A stretch of 64,000 nucleotides of DNA, taken from positions 2,480,001 through 2,544,000 of the forward strand of contig NZ_CP114909.1 in the NCBI RefSeq assembly GCF_027497355.1, in the 5' to 3' direction. Both the position numbers and the translations under genes were made by a program. Below the pieces are notes generated by a model. It was not told the DNA's origin, made no database searches, and saw only the letters and a list, made by a program, of their open reading frames with translations. The DNA is from Micromonospora sp. WMMA1947 (GTDB lineage: Bacteria > Actinomycetota > Actinomycetes > Mycobacteriales > Micromonosporaceae). The number at the start of each line of letters is the position of its first letter. The stretch's first letter is position 1. Shown in pieces: positions 8,711 through 17,338 of this stretch.

Positions 8711-10018
8711 TTACTTGGCGGCGGCCTTCTCGGCGTTGGCTACCGCGTCGGTCCAGCCCTGCTCCGGTGAGCGCTTGCCCAGCTCCACGCTGCGGACGGC
8801 GTTCTCGACCTCGGTGCGTACGGCCTGGTTCTTCGGTCCCATGTAGACCGGCTTCAGGCTCTTGGCGCCCTCGGCGAAGATCTTGCCGACCGGCGCCTCG
8901 GAGAAGTAGGCGTTCTTCGAGTCGATGATCGCCGGGTCCTCGAGCGCCTGCGGCGAAGAGGGCAGGGGACCCTTCGCCTTGAACGCGCCGATCTGACCCT
9001 TGGCGCTGGTCAGGAACTTGGCCAGCTCGATCGCCTCGGCCTGGTGCTTGCTCTGCTTCGGCACGGCGAGGAACGACCCGCCCCAGTTGCCGCCGTTGCC
9101 GGGGATCTGGGCGATGTCCCACTTGCCCTTGGCGCCCGCGCCCGCGTTGCCCTCGATCACGCCGGTCATCCAGGCCGGGCAGGCGATGGTGGCGAACTTC
9201 GACTGCTTGAACGCCGACACCCACTCCTCGGACCAGGAGCCGTACTTGCCGGACAGCCCCGAGTCGATGATGTCCATCGTGGTGTCGTAAGCCTGCTTCA
9301 CCGCCGGGTTGCTGCCGACGACCAGGTTGTTGCTGGTGTCGTAGTAGCTGTAGCCGCTGCTGTTGCCGGCGGTCTGGAGCAGGATCGTGTTGAAGGTGTT
9401 CGTCGCGGCGTCCAGGAACGACGCGCCCGTCTTCTTCGCGGTGAACTGCTCGCCGACCTTGATGTAGTCCTGCCAGGTGGGCCAGAGCTTGGACACGGCC
9501 TCGCGGTCGGTGGGCAGACCGGCCTTGGCGAACAGGTCGGTGCGGTAGCACATCGCCATGCCGCCGACGTCCGTGCCGAGGCCGATGAGCTGCTTGCCGT
9601 CGGCGGTGAGCCCCTGGTTCCACTTCCAGTCGAGGAAGTTGCCCTTCAGGTCGGCCGCGCCGTGGTCGAGCAGATTGACGAAGTTCTGCGGGTTGGCCTT
9701 GTACTCGACGAGCAGGCCCTCCTCGATGGCGACCACGTCGCCAGCGCCCTTGCCCGCGGCGAGCCACTGGGTGAGCTTCGGGGAGTACTCGTCGAGGTTG
9801 CCGCCCGTGCCCCGCTCGACGATCTTCACGCCGGGGTGACTGGCCATGTACTCCTGGTAGAGGTCGGCGTAGCCGAACTGGCCGAAGACGTCGACGGTGA
9901 GCGTTATCGGCCCGTCGGCGGCGGCATCGTCGCCGCCACCGCAGGCGGTGGTGCCGAGCAGCGCGGTGGCGGCGACCACTGCAACCGCCGCCAAGCGGCG
10001 GCGCGTGAAGGTGAGCAT
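8711..10018 (-). CDS. sugar ABC transporter substrate-binding lipoprotein
   Basis: This 435-residue extracellular solute-binding protein (family 1) begins with TRRR, a hydrophobic stretch and the lipobox-like LLGTTACGGG, so Cys near residue 24 is probably lipidated. Features include VDVFGQFGYADLYQEY and the conserved YRTDLFAKAGLPTD hinge region. It would capture an oligosaccharide, probably a beta-glucoside, for the two permeases and GH1 enzyme that follow. ATG 10018 is chosen because the signal peptide begins there; the longer frame upstream covers the operators. A GGTCAGGGACA stretch precedes it. Confidence 0.92.
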   Translation of the reverse strand: MLTFTRRRLAAVAVVAATALLGTTACGGGDDAAADGPITLTVDVFGQFGYADLYQEYMASHPGVKIVERGTGGNLDEYSPKLTQWLAAGKGAGDVVAIEEGLLVEYKANPQNFVNLLDHGAADLKGNFLDWKWNQGLTADGKQLIGLGTDVGGMAMCYRTDLFAKAGLPTDREAVSKLWPTWQDYIKVGEQFTAKKTGASFLDAATNTFNTILLQTAGNSSGYSYYDTSNNLVVGSNPAVKQAYDTTMDIIDSGLSGKYGSWSEEWVSAFKQSKFATIACPAWMTGVIEGNAGAGAKGKWDIAQIPGNGGNWGGSFLAVPKQSKHQAEAIELAKFLTSAKGQIGAFKAKGPLPSSPQALEDPAIIDSKNAYFSEAPVGKIFAEGAKSLKPVYMGPKNQAVRTEVENAVRSVELGKRSPEQGWTDAVANAEKAAAK

Positions 10019-10076
10019 GCTGTCCCTGACCTCTCGGGTCGTCGAAACGGGTGGTGGAAGGCGGTTCCGGAACAAA

Positions 10077-10088
10077 GAGAGCGCTCTC
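10077..10088. promoter_or_regulatory. LacI-type operator palindrome 1
   Basis: GAGAGCGCTCTC is a perfect 12-bp palindrome with the central CG typical of LacI-family operators, 59 bp upstream of the binding-protein start. Confidence 0.75.
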
Positions 10089-10123
10089 ACGACAGCGTGG
10101 GGGAGGGCCGTGGACCTTGTCAA

Positions 10124-10135
10124 GAGAGCGCTCTC
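10124..10135. promoter_or_regulatory. LacI-type operator palindrome 2
   Basis: A second identical GAGAGCGCTCTC lies 47 bp from the first, centre to centre. Two copies in the same leader suggest cooperative repression by the LacI protein of this operon. Confidence 0.75.
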
Positions 10136-10144
10136 AGAGCGGTC

Positions 10145-10176
10145 CGAAAAAGAGAGGGGCGGTGGCCGCCCCTCTC
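10145..10176 (-). terminator. intrinsic terminator of the isomerase-like gene
   Basis: An 11-bp perfect stem, GAGAGGGGCGG with CCGCCCCTCTC and a 3-nt loop, is followed on the minus strand by TTTTTC. It lies 16 nt after the stop at 10192, a textbook intrinsic terminator. Confidence 0.8.
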
Positions 10177-10191
10177 CGCCAGGTGCCCTGG

Positions 10192-10947
10192 TCAGCCGAC
10201 CCGCAGGCCGCCCAGCAACGTACGGTCGCCCGCCACGTCCAACGCGTCAAAGCTGATCCGGCCCATCAGCGCCAGCAGCAGATCGCTCGCCGTGCCGGCC
10301 ACCTGCGCCCGCGCGCGGTGGTCGTCGTGGTCGAGGATCGTCGCGGTGTCCAGCAGCGCGACGCCCTCACCCCGCAACCGCAGGTACCACTCCTGCGCGG
10401 CATCCGTCGCGTTCAGCTGCACCACGCCGTGCCACTGCCCGGGCTGCGTCCGCCGGCCCGCCGGCAGCCAGGTGTCCAGCACCTCGCTCACCCCGTCGGC
10501 CGCGAGCTTCGCCTCGATCGGATCACCCGCACCGATCGCGAGCTGGGCGTCCCAGCGGTGCACGGCGGTCTCGTGGGCCAGCCGGCGGGGCCAGAAGGCC
10601 GCCTTCTTCGGCTGCGGCGCGAAGTTCCACGCCGGCGACTCCGGGTCCGTCGCCTCCAGCAGCGCGCTGATCCGTTCGTACTCCCGGGTGTACCACTGCG
10701 CGGGGGTGAGGTCCGCCGGCGGCTCCGGGTCGTGCCGCTCGGGACGGGTCGGGACGCCGGCGGTCAGCACGGTGCCCGCCCAGACGTACGTGCGGGTCAG
10801 GTGATGAGCGAGATCGGTGACCGTCCAGCCGGGACAGGACAGCACGGGTGTCTCGGGCGGCGCCTCCGTAACCGCCGCGGCGAAGGCGGGGCCCTCCGTG
10901 CGCAGCGCGCCGATCCAGAAGTCCTTCGTGTGGTGCAGTCTGCTCAT
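10192..10947 (-). CDS. maleylpyruvate isomerase-family mycothiol-dependent protein
   Basis: This protein of about 251 residues belongs to the DinB-like MDMPI fold. It carries the N-terminal motif SCPGWTVTDLAHHL (about 37-50) and HETAVHRWDAQLA near 128, where the His and Glu residues form the metal site of maleylpyruvate isomerase. Enzymes of this family use mycothiol as cofactor; the actual substrate here is unknown. ATG 10947 is preferred over ATG 10953 because GGGAGG would touch the latter but is 6 nt from the former. The mshA gene for mycothiol synthesis lies about 3 kb away. Confidence 0.82.
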   Translation of the reverse strand: MSRLHHTKDFWIGALRTEGPAFAAAVTEAPPETPVLSCPGWTVTDLAHHLTRTYVWAGTVLTAGVPTRPERHDPEPPADLTPAQWYTREYERISALLEATDPESPAWNFAPQPKKAAFWPRRLAHETAVHRWDAQLAIGAGDPIEAKLAADGVSEVLDTWLPAGRRTQPGQWHGVVQLNATDAAQEWYLRLRGEGVALLDTATILDHDDHRARAQVAGTASDLLLALMGRISFDALDVAGDRTLLGGLRVG

Positions 10948-11004
10948 CGCCATCCTCCCGGGGGTGACCGGGCCACCAGTGGGTGCTCCGGCTACCCCTC
11001 AGCC

Positions 11005-11010
11005 TAGGGT
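11005..11010 (+). promoter_or_regulatory. -10 element of leaderless murB
   Basis: TAGGGT sits 7 nt before the GTG at 11018, consistent with transcription starting at or next to the start codon. Confidence 0.6.
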
Positions 11011-11017
11011 GAAAGGC

Positions 11018-12109
11018 GTGTCAGACGTCTACGCCGAACCGGCTACTGCCGGTGACCCGACCGACCCGGCCACCCTGGCGCGCTACACCACGCTCCGGCT
11101 CGGCGGACCCGCCGGGCGGCTGGAGACCGCCGAGAACGCCGCCCAGATCGTACTAAAAGTGCAGGAAGCGGAAGCCCGAGAGCAGGCCGTGCTGGTGCTG
11201 GCGGGCGGCAGCAACGTCGTGATCGGCGACCAGGGCTTCCCCGGCACCGTCGTGCTCGTCCGCTCCCGGGGGTTCCAGGCCGTCGCCGAGGACGGCGACA
11301 CCGTCACGGTACGTGTCGAAGCCGGCGAGCCGTGGGACGACCTCGTCGCCGCCACCGTCGAGCGCGGCTGGTCCGGGCTGGAGTGCCTCTCCGGCATCCC
11401 CGGGTCGGCCGGCGCGACCCCGATTCAGAACGTCGGCGCGTACGGCCAGGAGGTCGCCGAGACGATCGTGGCCGTCGAGGCGTACGACCGGACCCGCCGC
11501 GAGGTGGTGCGGATAGCCGCGGCGGACTGCGGATTCGTCTACCGGGGCAGCATCTTCAAGTACAGCGACCGCTGGGTGGTGCTCACCGTCGACTTCCGGC
11601 TCACCCGGTCCCCGCTGTCCGGCCCGGTCCGCTACGCCGAACTGGCCCGGGCGCTCGGCGTCGAGGTGGGCGACCGGGTGCCGCTCGCCGACGCCCGCGC
11701 CACGGTGCGCAAACTGCGCGCCGGCAAGGGCATGGTGCTCGACCCGGCCGACCCGGACACCTGGTCGGTGGGCTCGTTCTTCACGAACCCGGTGCTCCCG
11801 GGCGAGGTCTTCGAGCAGCTGCGGGAACGCGCCGCCGACCTGGGACAGCCGCCGGGCTGGCCGGGCGCCGACGGCACGGTGAAGGTCAGCGCGGCGTGGC
11901 TGATCGACAAGGCCGGGTTCGGCAAGGGGTACGCGGGCCCGGAAGGCGTCGCCATCTCCAGCAAGCACACGCTCGCGCTGACGAACCGCTCCGGCACGGC
12001 CAGTACGGCCGCGCTGGTGACGCTGGCCCGCGAGATCCGCGACGGCGTGCAGTCCCGCTTCGGCGTAACCCTGCACCCCGAGCCGGTCCTCATCAACTGC
12101 ACCATCTGA
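11018..12109 (+). CDS. murB: UDP-N-acetylenolpyruvoylglucosamine reductase
   Basis: This 363-residue FAD enzyme reduces UDP-GlcNAc-enolpyruvate to UDP-MurNAc with NADPH, the second committed step of peptidoglycan synthesis. Visible motifs are the FAD loop GGSNVVIGD (63-71), GIPGSAGATPIQNVGAYGQEV (from 126), the catalytic Ser in SVGSFFTNPV (S253) and the C-terminal HPEPVLI. The AAWLIDKAGFGKG stretch marks a type I MurB. GTG 11018 fits the family start and lies 7 nt after a -10 hexamer; the upstream frame overlaps the divergent gene. Confidence 0.95.
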   Translation: MSDVYAEPATAGDPTDPATLARYTTLRLGGPAGRLETAENAAQIVLKVQEAEAREQAVLVLAGGSNVVIGDQGFPGTVVLVRSRGFQAVAEDGDTVTVRVEAGEPWDDLVAATVERGWSGLECLSGIPGSAGATPIQNVGAYGQEVAETIVAVEAYDRTRREVVRIAAADCGFVYRGSIFKYSDRWVVLTVDFRLTRSPLSGPVRYAELARALGVEVGDRVPLADARATVRKLRAGKGMVLDPADPDTWSVGSFFTNPVLPGEVFEQLRERAADLGQPPGWPGADGTVKVSAAWLIDKAGFGKGYAGPEGVAISSKHTLALTNRSGTASTAALVTLAREIRDGVQSRFGVTLHPEPVLINCTI

Positions 12110-12133
12110 CCCACCCCCGCCCGCCTCACCCGC

Positions 12134-12202
12134 GATCTTGCACTTCCGGCCCTCGTTCCGGGGCGCGTTAACCCGTTTTGCCGAGGCAGGAAGTGCAAGA
12201 TC
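12134..12202. repeat. long inverted repeat A (GATCTTGCACTT type)
   Basis: GATCTTGCACTTCC (12134-12147) is matched perfectly by its complement at 12189-12202, with a 41-nt loop that itself contains a short CCTCG/CGAGG pairing. It follows the murB stop by 24 nt. Repeat D near 24.2 kb shares the arm core. Confidence 0.8.
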
Positions 12203-12238
12203 AACGCACCGAGGGCCCGGGGAGGGCGGTGGTTTTGC

Positions 12239-12308
12239 CGATCTTGGAGTTGTGGCACCTCGCGAACTGCGTTTACCGGGCATTCGAGGCGCCACAAGTC
12301 CAAGATCG
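12239..12308. repeat. long inverted repeat B (GATCTTGGAGTTGTGG type)
   Basis: Arms 12239-12262 and 12285-12308 pair at 22 of 24 positions around a 22-nt loop. Repeat C near 24.1 kb has almost the same arm. A G-rich run follows, then the convergent methyltransferase stop at 12351. Together with repeat A it fills the 240-bp gap, in which no gene is visible. Confidence 0.8.
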
Positions 12309-12350
12309 ACGGGGGCGGGGCGGGGCGGGGCGGCGGGCTGGGGGCTTGGG

Positions 12351-13133
12351 TCAGCGGGGAGCTACGGCGGGCCAGGGGAGCGTGAGGTAGCCGTGGCGCC
12401 ACGTGCGCGGGGTGTCCTGGATCGGCCAGCCTGACTCCTTCACCGCCTCGACGGTGCGCAGCCAGCGCTGACGAGGGCCGAACGGGGCGTACCCGGCGGC
12501 CGAGCGCCACGCCTGCTCCAGCGCCTCGATCAGGTCGTGGACGCGTTCACCCGGCACGTTGCGGTGGATCAGGGCCTTCGGCAGCCGCTCGGCGAGCGTG
12601 GCCGGGCTCTCCAGCGTGGTGAGCTTCGCCGACAGGGTGAGGGTGCGCGGGCCGGTGGCGTCGAGCAGCACCCAGGAGCCGAGCCGTCCAAGCTCGTCGC
12701 AGGTGCCCTCGACCAGCAGCCCGCCTGGCGCGAGCCGTCCGGTGACGGTACGCCAGGCGTCGGCCACCTCGCTCTCGTCGTACTGGCGGAGCACGTTGAA
12801 CGCCCGTACCAGCGCGGGGCGCAGCCCGGCCAGTTCGAAGCCGCCCCGGGCGAACGTCAGCCCGGGCGGGTCGGCGGCGGGCTGGGCGGCGGCCACGCGT
12901 ACCGGATCGATCTCCAGGCCGATCACGCGCACGTCGGCGCGGACCCCGGACGCCAGCCGGGCGCGCAGCTCGACCGGGGTGACCGGGGTGGCGCCGTAGC
13001 CGAGGTCCACCACCAGCGGATCGGCGGCGGCGCGCAGCGCGTCGCCGCAGGTCTCGACGATCCAGTTGTCCACCCGCCGGAGCCGGTTGGGGTTGGTGGT
13101 CCCCCGGGTGGCCACGCCGAGTGGACGCTCCAT
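12351..13133 (-). CDS. class I SAM-dependent methyltransferase-like protein
   Basis: The 260-residue protein contains a SAM-binding-like motif VVDLGYGATPVTPVELRARL (about 42-61), where glycine-rich motif I of class I methyltransferases is expected, then IGLEIDPVRVAAAQ (about 72-85) with an acidic residue suited to the SAM ribose, and RAFNVLRQYDESEV. The substrate is unknown. A GGAGG ribosome binding site lies 5 nt before the ATG. It shares its orientation with the SDR gene upstream, 56 nt away, and the two may be co-transcribed. Confidence 0.75.
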   Translation of the reverse strand: MERPLGVATRGTTNPNRLRRVDNWIVETCGDALRAAADPLVVDLGYGATPVTPVELRARLASGVRADVRVIGLEIDPVRVAAAQPAADPPGLTFARGGFELAGLRPALVRAFNVLRQYDESEVADAWRTVTGRLAPGGLLVEGTCDELGRLGSWVLLDATGPRTLTLSAKLTTLESPATLAERLPKALIHRNVPGERVHDLIEALEQAWRSAAGYAPFGPRQRWLRTVEAVKESGWPIQDTPRTWRHGYLTLPWPAVAPR

Positions 13134-13189
13134 CAGTGCCTCCGGGTCAGCGACTGCGGGGCTCGCAAGACCGGCTCACTCCTCGCGCC

Positions 13190-13954
13190 TCAGGACGTCC
13201 GGTGCACCTTGTGCTGCGCGGCCTGGGCCAGCGGGCGCACCACGAGCTGGTCGATGTTGACGTGGTGCGGGCGGGTCGCGCACCAGGCGACGCAGTCGGC
13301 GACGTCGTCGGCCACCAGTGGTTCGGCGACTCCGGCGTAGACCGCCTCGGCCCGGTCGGCGTCACCGCCGAAGCGGACCAGACCGAACTCCTCGGTCTTC
13401 ACCATGCCGGGGTCGATCTCGATCACCCGGACGGGCCGGCCGCACAGTTCGAGCCGGAGCGTGCCGGCGATGGCGGTCTGCGCGTGCTTGGCGGCCGTGT
13501 AGCCGCCGCCACCCTCGTAGACCACGTGCCCGGCGGTGGAGCTGACGATGATGACGGTGCCGGCGCCGGAGCGCTCCAGCGCCGGGAGCAGCGCCTTGGT
13601 GACGCGCAGCGTGCCGAGCACGTTGACGTCGTACATCCATTGCCAGTCGCCCACGTCGGCGGTCTCGACCGGGTCCAGGCCGCGGGCGCCGCCGGCGTTG
13701 TTCACCAGCAGCGTGACCGGTCCGGGGGCGGCCTCGGCGGCGGCAGCCAGGCCGGCCACCGAATCGTCCGAGGTCACGTCGCAGGCCACCGCTGTCGCCG
13801 CGCCGCCGTCCGCCTCGATCTGGGCGACCAGCGCGGCCAGCCGGTCGGTACGCCGGGCGGCGGCCAGCACGTGGAATCCCTCGGCGGCGAGCCGGCGGGC
13901 GGTGGCCGCGCCGATCCCGCTGGACGCCCCGGTGACGATGGCGACTGCAGTCAT
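13190..13954 (-). CDS. SDR family NAD(P)-dependent oxidoreductase
   Basis: The 254-residue classical short-chain dehydrogenase has TGASSGIG at residues 8-15, CDVTSDD, NNAGG near 86, catalytic Ser in IVSSTAG (about 139) and Y-x3-K in YTAAK (about 152-156). DPGMVKTEEF follows, as in YdfG/serine-3-dehydrogenase relatives. The substrate is not determinable. ATG 13954 starts the Rossmann fold at the usual distance and has GGAGA upstream; the longer frame is not protein-like. Confidence 0.9.
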   Translation of the reverse strand: MTAVAIVTGASSGIGAATARRLAAEGFHVLAAARRTDRLAALVAQIEADGGAATAVACDVTSDDSVAGLAAAAEAAPGPVTLLVNNAGGARGLDPVETADVGDWQWMYDVNVLGTLRVTKALLPALERSGAGTVIIVSSTAGHVVYEGGGGYTAAKHAQTAIAGTLRLELCGRPVRVIEIDPGMVKTEEFGLVRFGGDADRAEAVYAGVAEPLVADDVADCVAWCATRPHHVNIDQLVVRPLAQAAQHKVHRTS

Positions 13955-14125
13955 CCGGCCATTGTCTCCCGTCGCCGGGCCGGTCGGCGGGATGAGGTCC
14001 GTCACGCCCGGGACCCGGCGGAAAGCATTTCCGTACCCCGATGGGGAAGATGACATCCGGCACACGGGTTGACCGAGAAGCGCCGGTCGTGCGGGACGGC
14101 ATCAACCGTGACAGAGGGAGCGGAC

Positions 14126-15487
14126 GTGGCGGAATTGCACACCGGTGTCGGTCGTCAGCGAGGTGCCCTTCCGTGGCCGCGGCCCCGACGTATCGCCACC
14201 CTGTCGGTGCACACGTCGCCGCTGCACCAGCCCGGCACGGGCGACGCCGGTGGCATGAACGTCTACATCCTGGAGGTCGCCCGGCGGCTGGCCGAGGCCG
14301 ACGTCGAGGTGGAGATCTTCACCCGGGCCACCGCCGGTGACCTGCCCCCGGTGGTCGAGGTGGCGCCCGGTGTGTCCGTCCGGCACGTCACCGCCGGGCC
14401 GTTGGAAGGGCTGACCAAGGAGGAACTCCCGGGTCAGCTCTGCGCCTTCACCGCCGGGGTGCTGCGGGCCGAGGCCGCCCGCCCGCCGGGGCACTACGAC
14501 CTGATCCACTCGCACTACTGGCTCTCCGGCCAGGTCGGCTGGCTGGCCAAGGAACGCTGGGGCGTACCGCTGGTGCACACCGCGCACACCCTCGCGAAGG
14601 TCAAGAACGCCCGCCTCGCCGCCGGGGACCGCCCCGAGCCGAAGGCCCGCGTGATCGGCGAGGAGCAGGTGGTCACCGAGGCGGACCGGCTGGTCGCCAA
14701 CACCCGGGTCGAGGCCCGCGACCTGCTCGACCGGTACGCGGCCGAGCCGGACCGGGTGGCGGTCGTGGAGCCCGGTGTCGACCTGGACCGGTTCCGTCCC
14801 GCCGCGGGCGACCGGGACGCCGCGACCCGGGCCGCGCGCCGCCGCCTCGGCCTGCCGGTCGACGGGTACGTGGTCGCGTTCGTCGGCCGGATCCAGCCGC
14901 TCAAGGCGCCGGACGTGCTGGTCCGGGCCGTCGCCGCGCTTCGCGAGCGGGATCCGGCGCTGGCCGACGAGCTGACCGTGGTGATCTGCGGCGGCCCGAG
15001 CGGCAGCGGCCTGGACCGGCCCACCGCCCTGATCGAACTGGCGCACGCGCTCGGTGTGGCCGACCGGGTGCGGTTCCTCCCGCCGCAGACCGGCGCGGAC
15101 CTGCCCGCCCTCTACCGCGCCGCCGACCTGGTCGCGGTGCCCTCGCACAACGAGTCGTTCGGGCTGGTCGCGCTGGAGGCCCAGGCGTGCGGCACGCCGG
15201 TGCTGGCCGCCGCAGTGGGCGGCCTGGTCACGGCGGTACGCGACGGCGTCAGCGGCATGCTCATCGACGGGCACGACCCGGTCGACTGGGCGCGGGCGCT
15301 GGCCCGGCTGCTGCCCGACCGGGTACGCCGTGCCGCGCTGGGCCGGGGCGCCGAGCGGCACGCCCGGGACTTCTCCTGGCACCGCACCGCCTCGGGCCTG
15401 CTCGCGGTCTACGGGGAGGCGATCACCGAGCACCGGGCCCGGCTGGCGCGGCGGCTCGGCGAACCGGCCGCCCTGTGCTCCTGGTGA
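14126..15487 (+). CDS. mshA: D-inositol-3-phosphate glycosyltransferase
   Basis: This GT4 enzyme of about 453 residues joins UDP-GlcNAc to 1D-myo-inositol 3-phosphate, the first step of mycothiol synthesis. Visible are the N-terminal acceptor loop [29 protein letters not shown], the donor-binding [14 protein letters not shown], and the E-x7-E motif [22 protein letters not shown] 14126 is preferred because GAGGGAG lies 5 nt upstream; GTG 14108 and ATG 14069 are alternatives. The YbjN gene follows at 52 nt, the same pair as Rv0486-Rv0487 in M. tuberculosis. Confidence 0.95.
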   Translation: MAELHTGVGRQRGALPWPRPRRIATLSVHTSPLHQPGTGDAGGMNVYILEVARRLAEADVEVEIFTRATAGDLPPVVEVAPGVSVRHVTAGPLEGLTKEELPGQLCAFTAGVLRAEAARPPGHYDLIHSHYWLSGQVGWLAKERWGVPLVHTAHTLAKVKNARLAAGDRPEPKARVIGEEQVVTEADRLVANTRVEARDLLDRYAAEPDRVAVVEPGVDLDRFRPAAGDRDAATRAARRRLGLPVDGYVVAFVGRIQPLKAPDVLVRAVAALRERDPALADELTVVICGGPSGSGLDRPTALIELAHALGVADRVRFLPPQTGADLPALYRAADLVAVPSHNESFGLVALEAQACGTPVLAAAVGGLVTAVRDGVSGMLIDGHDPVDWARALARLLPDRVRRAALGRGAERHARDFSWHRTASGLLAVYGEAITEHRARLARRLGEPAALCSW

Positions 15488-15525
15488 TCTCCACCGGCCA
15501 CCGGGCGGCCCCGGTGCACCGGTCG

Positions 15526-15531
15526 TAGAGT
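15526..15531 (+). promoter_or_regulatory. -10 element of leaderless YbjN gene
   Basis: TAGAGT is followed by 7 nt and the ATG at 15539. The YbjN gene may thus be expressed apart from mshA. Confidence 0.6.
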
Positions 15532-15538
15532 GGGTGCG

Positions 15539-16072
15539 ATGAGCCGCAGGAGTGAGGTCGCCGCGCTGATCGAGTCCGTCTGCGCGGAGCGCGAGCTGGA
15601 GTGGGATTCCACCGGCGAGGCGTCGTACGCGGTGACGCTGCCCGGCACGCACAAGCTCAAGACGATCTGCAACCTGATCGTGGGTGAGCACGCGCTGCGG
15701 GTCGAGGCGTTCGTGATGCGCCAGCCCGACGAGCGCCGCGAGGAACTGTGGGCCTGGCTGCTCCAGCGCAACGCCCGCATGTACGGCGTCTCGTTCTCCA
15801 TCGACGCCGTCGGCGACGTCTACCTGACCGGGCGGGTCAACCTGGCCGGCGTCGACGCCGACGAGCTGGACCGGCTGCTCGGTTCCGTGCTGACGTACGC
15901 CGACGAGTCGTTCGACAGCATGCTGGAGATCGGCTTCGGCACCGCCATCCGCCGGGAGTGGGAGTGGCGGGTCAAGCGTGGCGAGTCGACGGCGAACCTG
16001 GCCGCGTTCGCGCACCTTTTCGAGCCCTCCGCCACTGCCGGATCGTCCGCCGGAGGTTCAGAGCCCTCCTGA
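15539..16072 (+). CDS. YbjN domain-containing protein
   Basis: This 177-residue soluble protein contains a YbjN-type fold resembling type III secretion chaperones (LPGTHKLKTICNLIVGEHALRVEAFVMR and the later DELDRLLGSVLTYADESFDSMLEIGFG). Its role is unknown, but it accompanies mshA across actinobacteria (Rv0487 in M. tuberculosis). The C-terminus ends in a Ser/Ala/Gly-rich tail of about 20 residues. ATG 15539 lies 7 nt after a -10 hexamer. The next gene starts 78 nt downstream with its own ribosome binding site. Confidence 0.82.
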   Translation: MSRRSEVAALIESVCAERELEWDSTGEASYAVTLPGTHKLKTICNLIVGEHALRVEAFVMRQPDERREELWAWLLQRNARMYGVSFSIDAVGDVYLTGRVNLAGVDADELDRLLGSVLTYADESFDSMLEIGFGTAIRREWEWRVKRGESTANLAAFAHLFEPSATAGSSAGGSEPS

Positions 16073-16149
16073 CGGGTATGCCGCCCCGCGCGGTGCGGAG
16101 CACTGGGACCCACCGCGGGCCGAGGACGGACTGTCGAGGAGCGTGTCCC

Positions 16150-17199
16150 ATGGCTCAGCGCAACAGCTCAGGTCGCGGCACGACTGCGACCCGGACCAAG
16201 CGGCAAACCGGCAACCAGACGCCGAACACCCCGAGGGTGTCGGAGTCCGAGATCTCCCGGATGAAGGTCGACGACCTCCGCAGCCAGCTCAAGCGGCGCG
16301 GGGTCGCCGGGATCTCCGCGCTACGGAAGCCGGAACTGGTGAAGACCCTGGCGCGGACCATGCGCGGGGAGGGCGGCGCCGCCCGGCGGAGCGCCGGCCC
16401 GGCCGGCCGGCCGTCGGCGACCCGCAAGAGCACCGCCGCGAAGAAGACCACGGCGGCGAAGCGGACCACGTCGGCCCGCCGGAGTGCCACGTCGCCGGCA
16501 AAGGCCGCGCCGGCCGCACGCGCCACCGGTGCCAGGGCCAAGGCCACGGGTACGCGCAAGGCGGCGCCCGCCCGGGCGAAGGCGACCTCGTCGCGGGCGA
16601 CGACGGCGCGTGCCAAGGCAGCTCCGTCCCGCGCGAAGGCGGCCCCGGCTCGGGCCACTGCCGCGTCCTCCCGTGCGAAGGCCGCGCCCGCTCGGGCGAA
16701 GGCGGCCCCGTCGAGGGCCAAGGCGGCTCCTTCGCGCGCCAAGGCGGCTCCTTCGCGTGCCAAGGCTGCTCCGTCGCGTGCCAAGGCGGCGCCGGCGCGG
16801 AAGGCGTCGTCCGCCCGGGCGCAGGCGGCGCCGACCCGAGGCCCGGCGTCCAGCCGGTCGATCGGGTCGTCGCAGCTCATCACGTCGCTCGCGGACCGGC
16901 CGGAGCGTCCGGGCCGGAGCCTGGTCACCCGTAACCACGAGGTGATCCAGCGCTGGGCGCGGGCGCGGGGTGCGAAACCCGCCACCATCGCCGGCACGGA
17001 GCGCGAGGGCCGGGCCGGGGTGCTGACGTTCAACATTCCCGGGTACCGGGAGAGCAGCCGGATCCGGGAGATCACCTGGGACGACTGGTTCCGCACGTTC
17101 GACCTGCGGCGGCTGAACCTGATCTACCAGGAGCAGATGCGGGACGGCCGGCAGAGCAACTTCTTCCGGACCGAGAACCCGAATCGCGAGGACGGCTGA
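16150..17199 (+). CDS. Rho-N domain protein with histone H1-like repeat region
   Basis: The 349 residues fall into three parts. Residues about 30-68 form a Rho N-terminal/SAP-like module (SRMKVDDLRSQLKRRGVAG). Residues about 95-235 are an Ala/Lys/Arg/Pro/Ser low-complexity stretch with nine 7-residue units of the AKAAPSR kind, like the tails of histone H1 and HupB/HBsu proteins. Residues about 265-349 are a compact region (ITWDDWFRTFDLRRLNLIYQEQ) that follows the repeats. The protein should be strongly basic and bind nucleic acid; chromosome compaction or RNA binding are both possible. GAGGAG precedes the ATG by 8 nt. Confidence 0.8.
   Translation: MAQRNSSGRGTTATRTKRQTGNQTPNTPRVSESEISRMKVDDLRSQLKRRGVAGISALRKPELVKTLARTMRGEGGAARRSAGPAGRPSATRKSTAAKKTTAAKRTTSARRSATSPAKAAPAARATGARAKATGTRKAAPARAKATSSRATTARAKAAPSRAKAAPARATAASSRAKAAPARAKAAPSRAKAAPSRAKAAPSRAKAAPSRAKAAPARKASSARAQAAPTRGPASSRSIGSSQLITSLADRPERPGRSLVTRNHEVIQRWARARGAKPATIAGTEREGRAGVLTFNIPGYRESSRIREITWDDWFRTFDLRRLNLIYQEQMRDGRQSNFFRTENPNREDG
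16612..16800 (+). repeat. nine 21-bp tandem coding repeats
   Basis: Nine consecutive 21-bp units of the form GCCAAGGCGGCTCCTTCGCG+1 encode AKAAPSR-like heptads. Neighbouring units at 16717 and 16738 differ by one base, which suggests recent duplication by slippage. Confidence 0.85.
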
Positions 17200-17309
17200 G
17201 GTTTACGGGAATGGCGGCCGGGAACGCCGTGTTTGCCACTCCAGGGACGACAACAGGGACAGCCGGGTTTCCGACACGGGCGCTGTGACGGGCAAGACAG
17301 CGTTCCGGG

Positions 17310-17338
17310 TTGAATCCGGAATCCGGGCGAACTAACTT
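17310..17338 (+). promoter_or_regulatory. orphan promoter TTGAAT-17-TAACTT
   Basis: A -35 TTGAAT (17310-17315), a 17-nt spacer and a -10 TAACTT (17333-17338) form the best consensus promoter in the window, yet no plus-strand gene begins for 3 kb. Confidence 0.45.
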
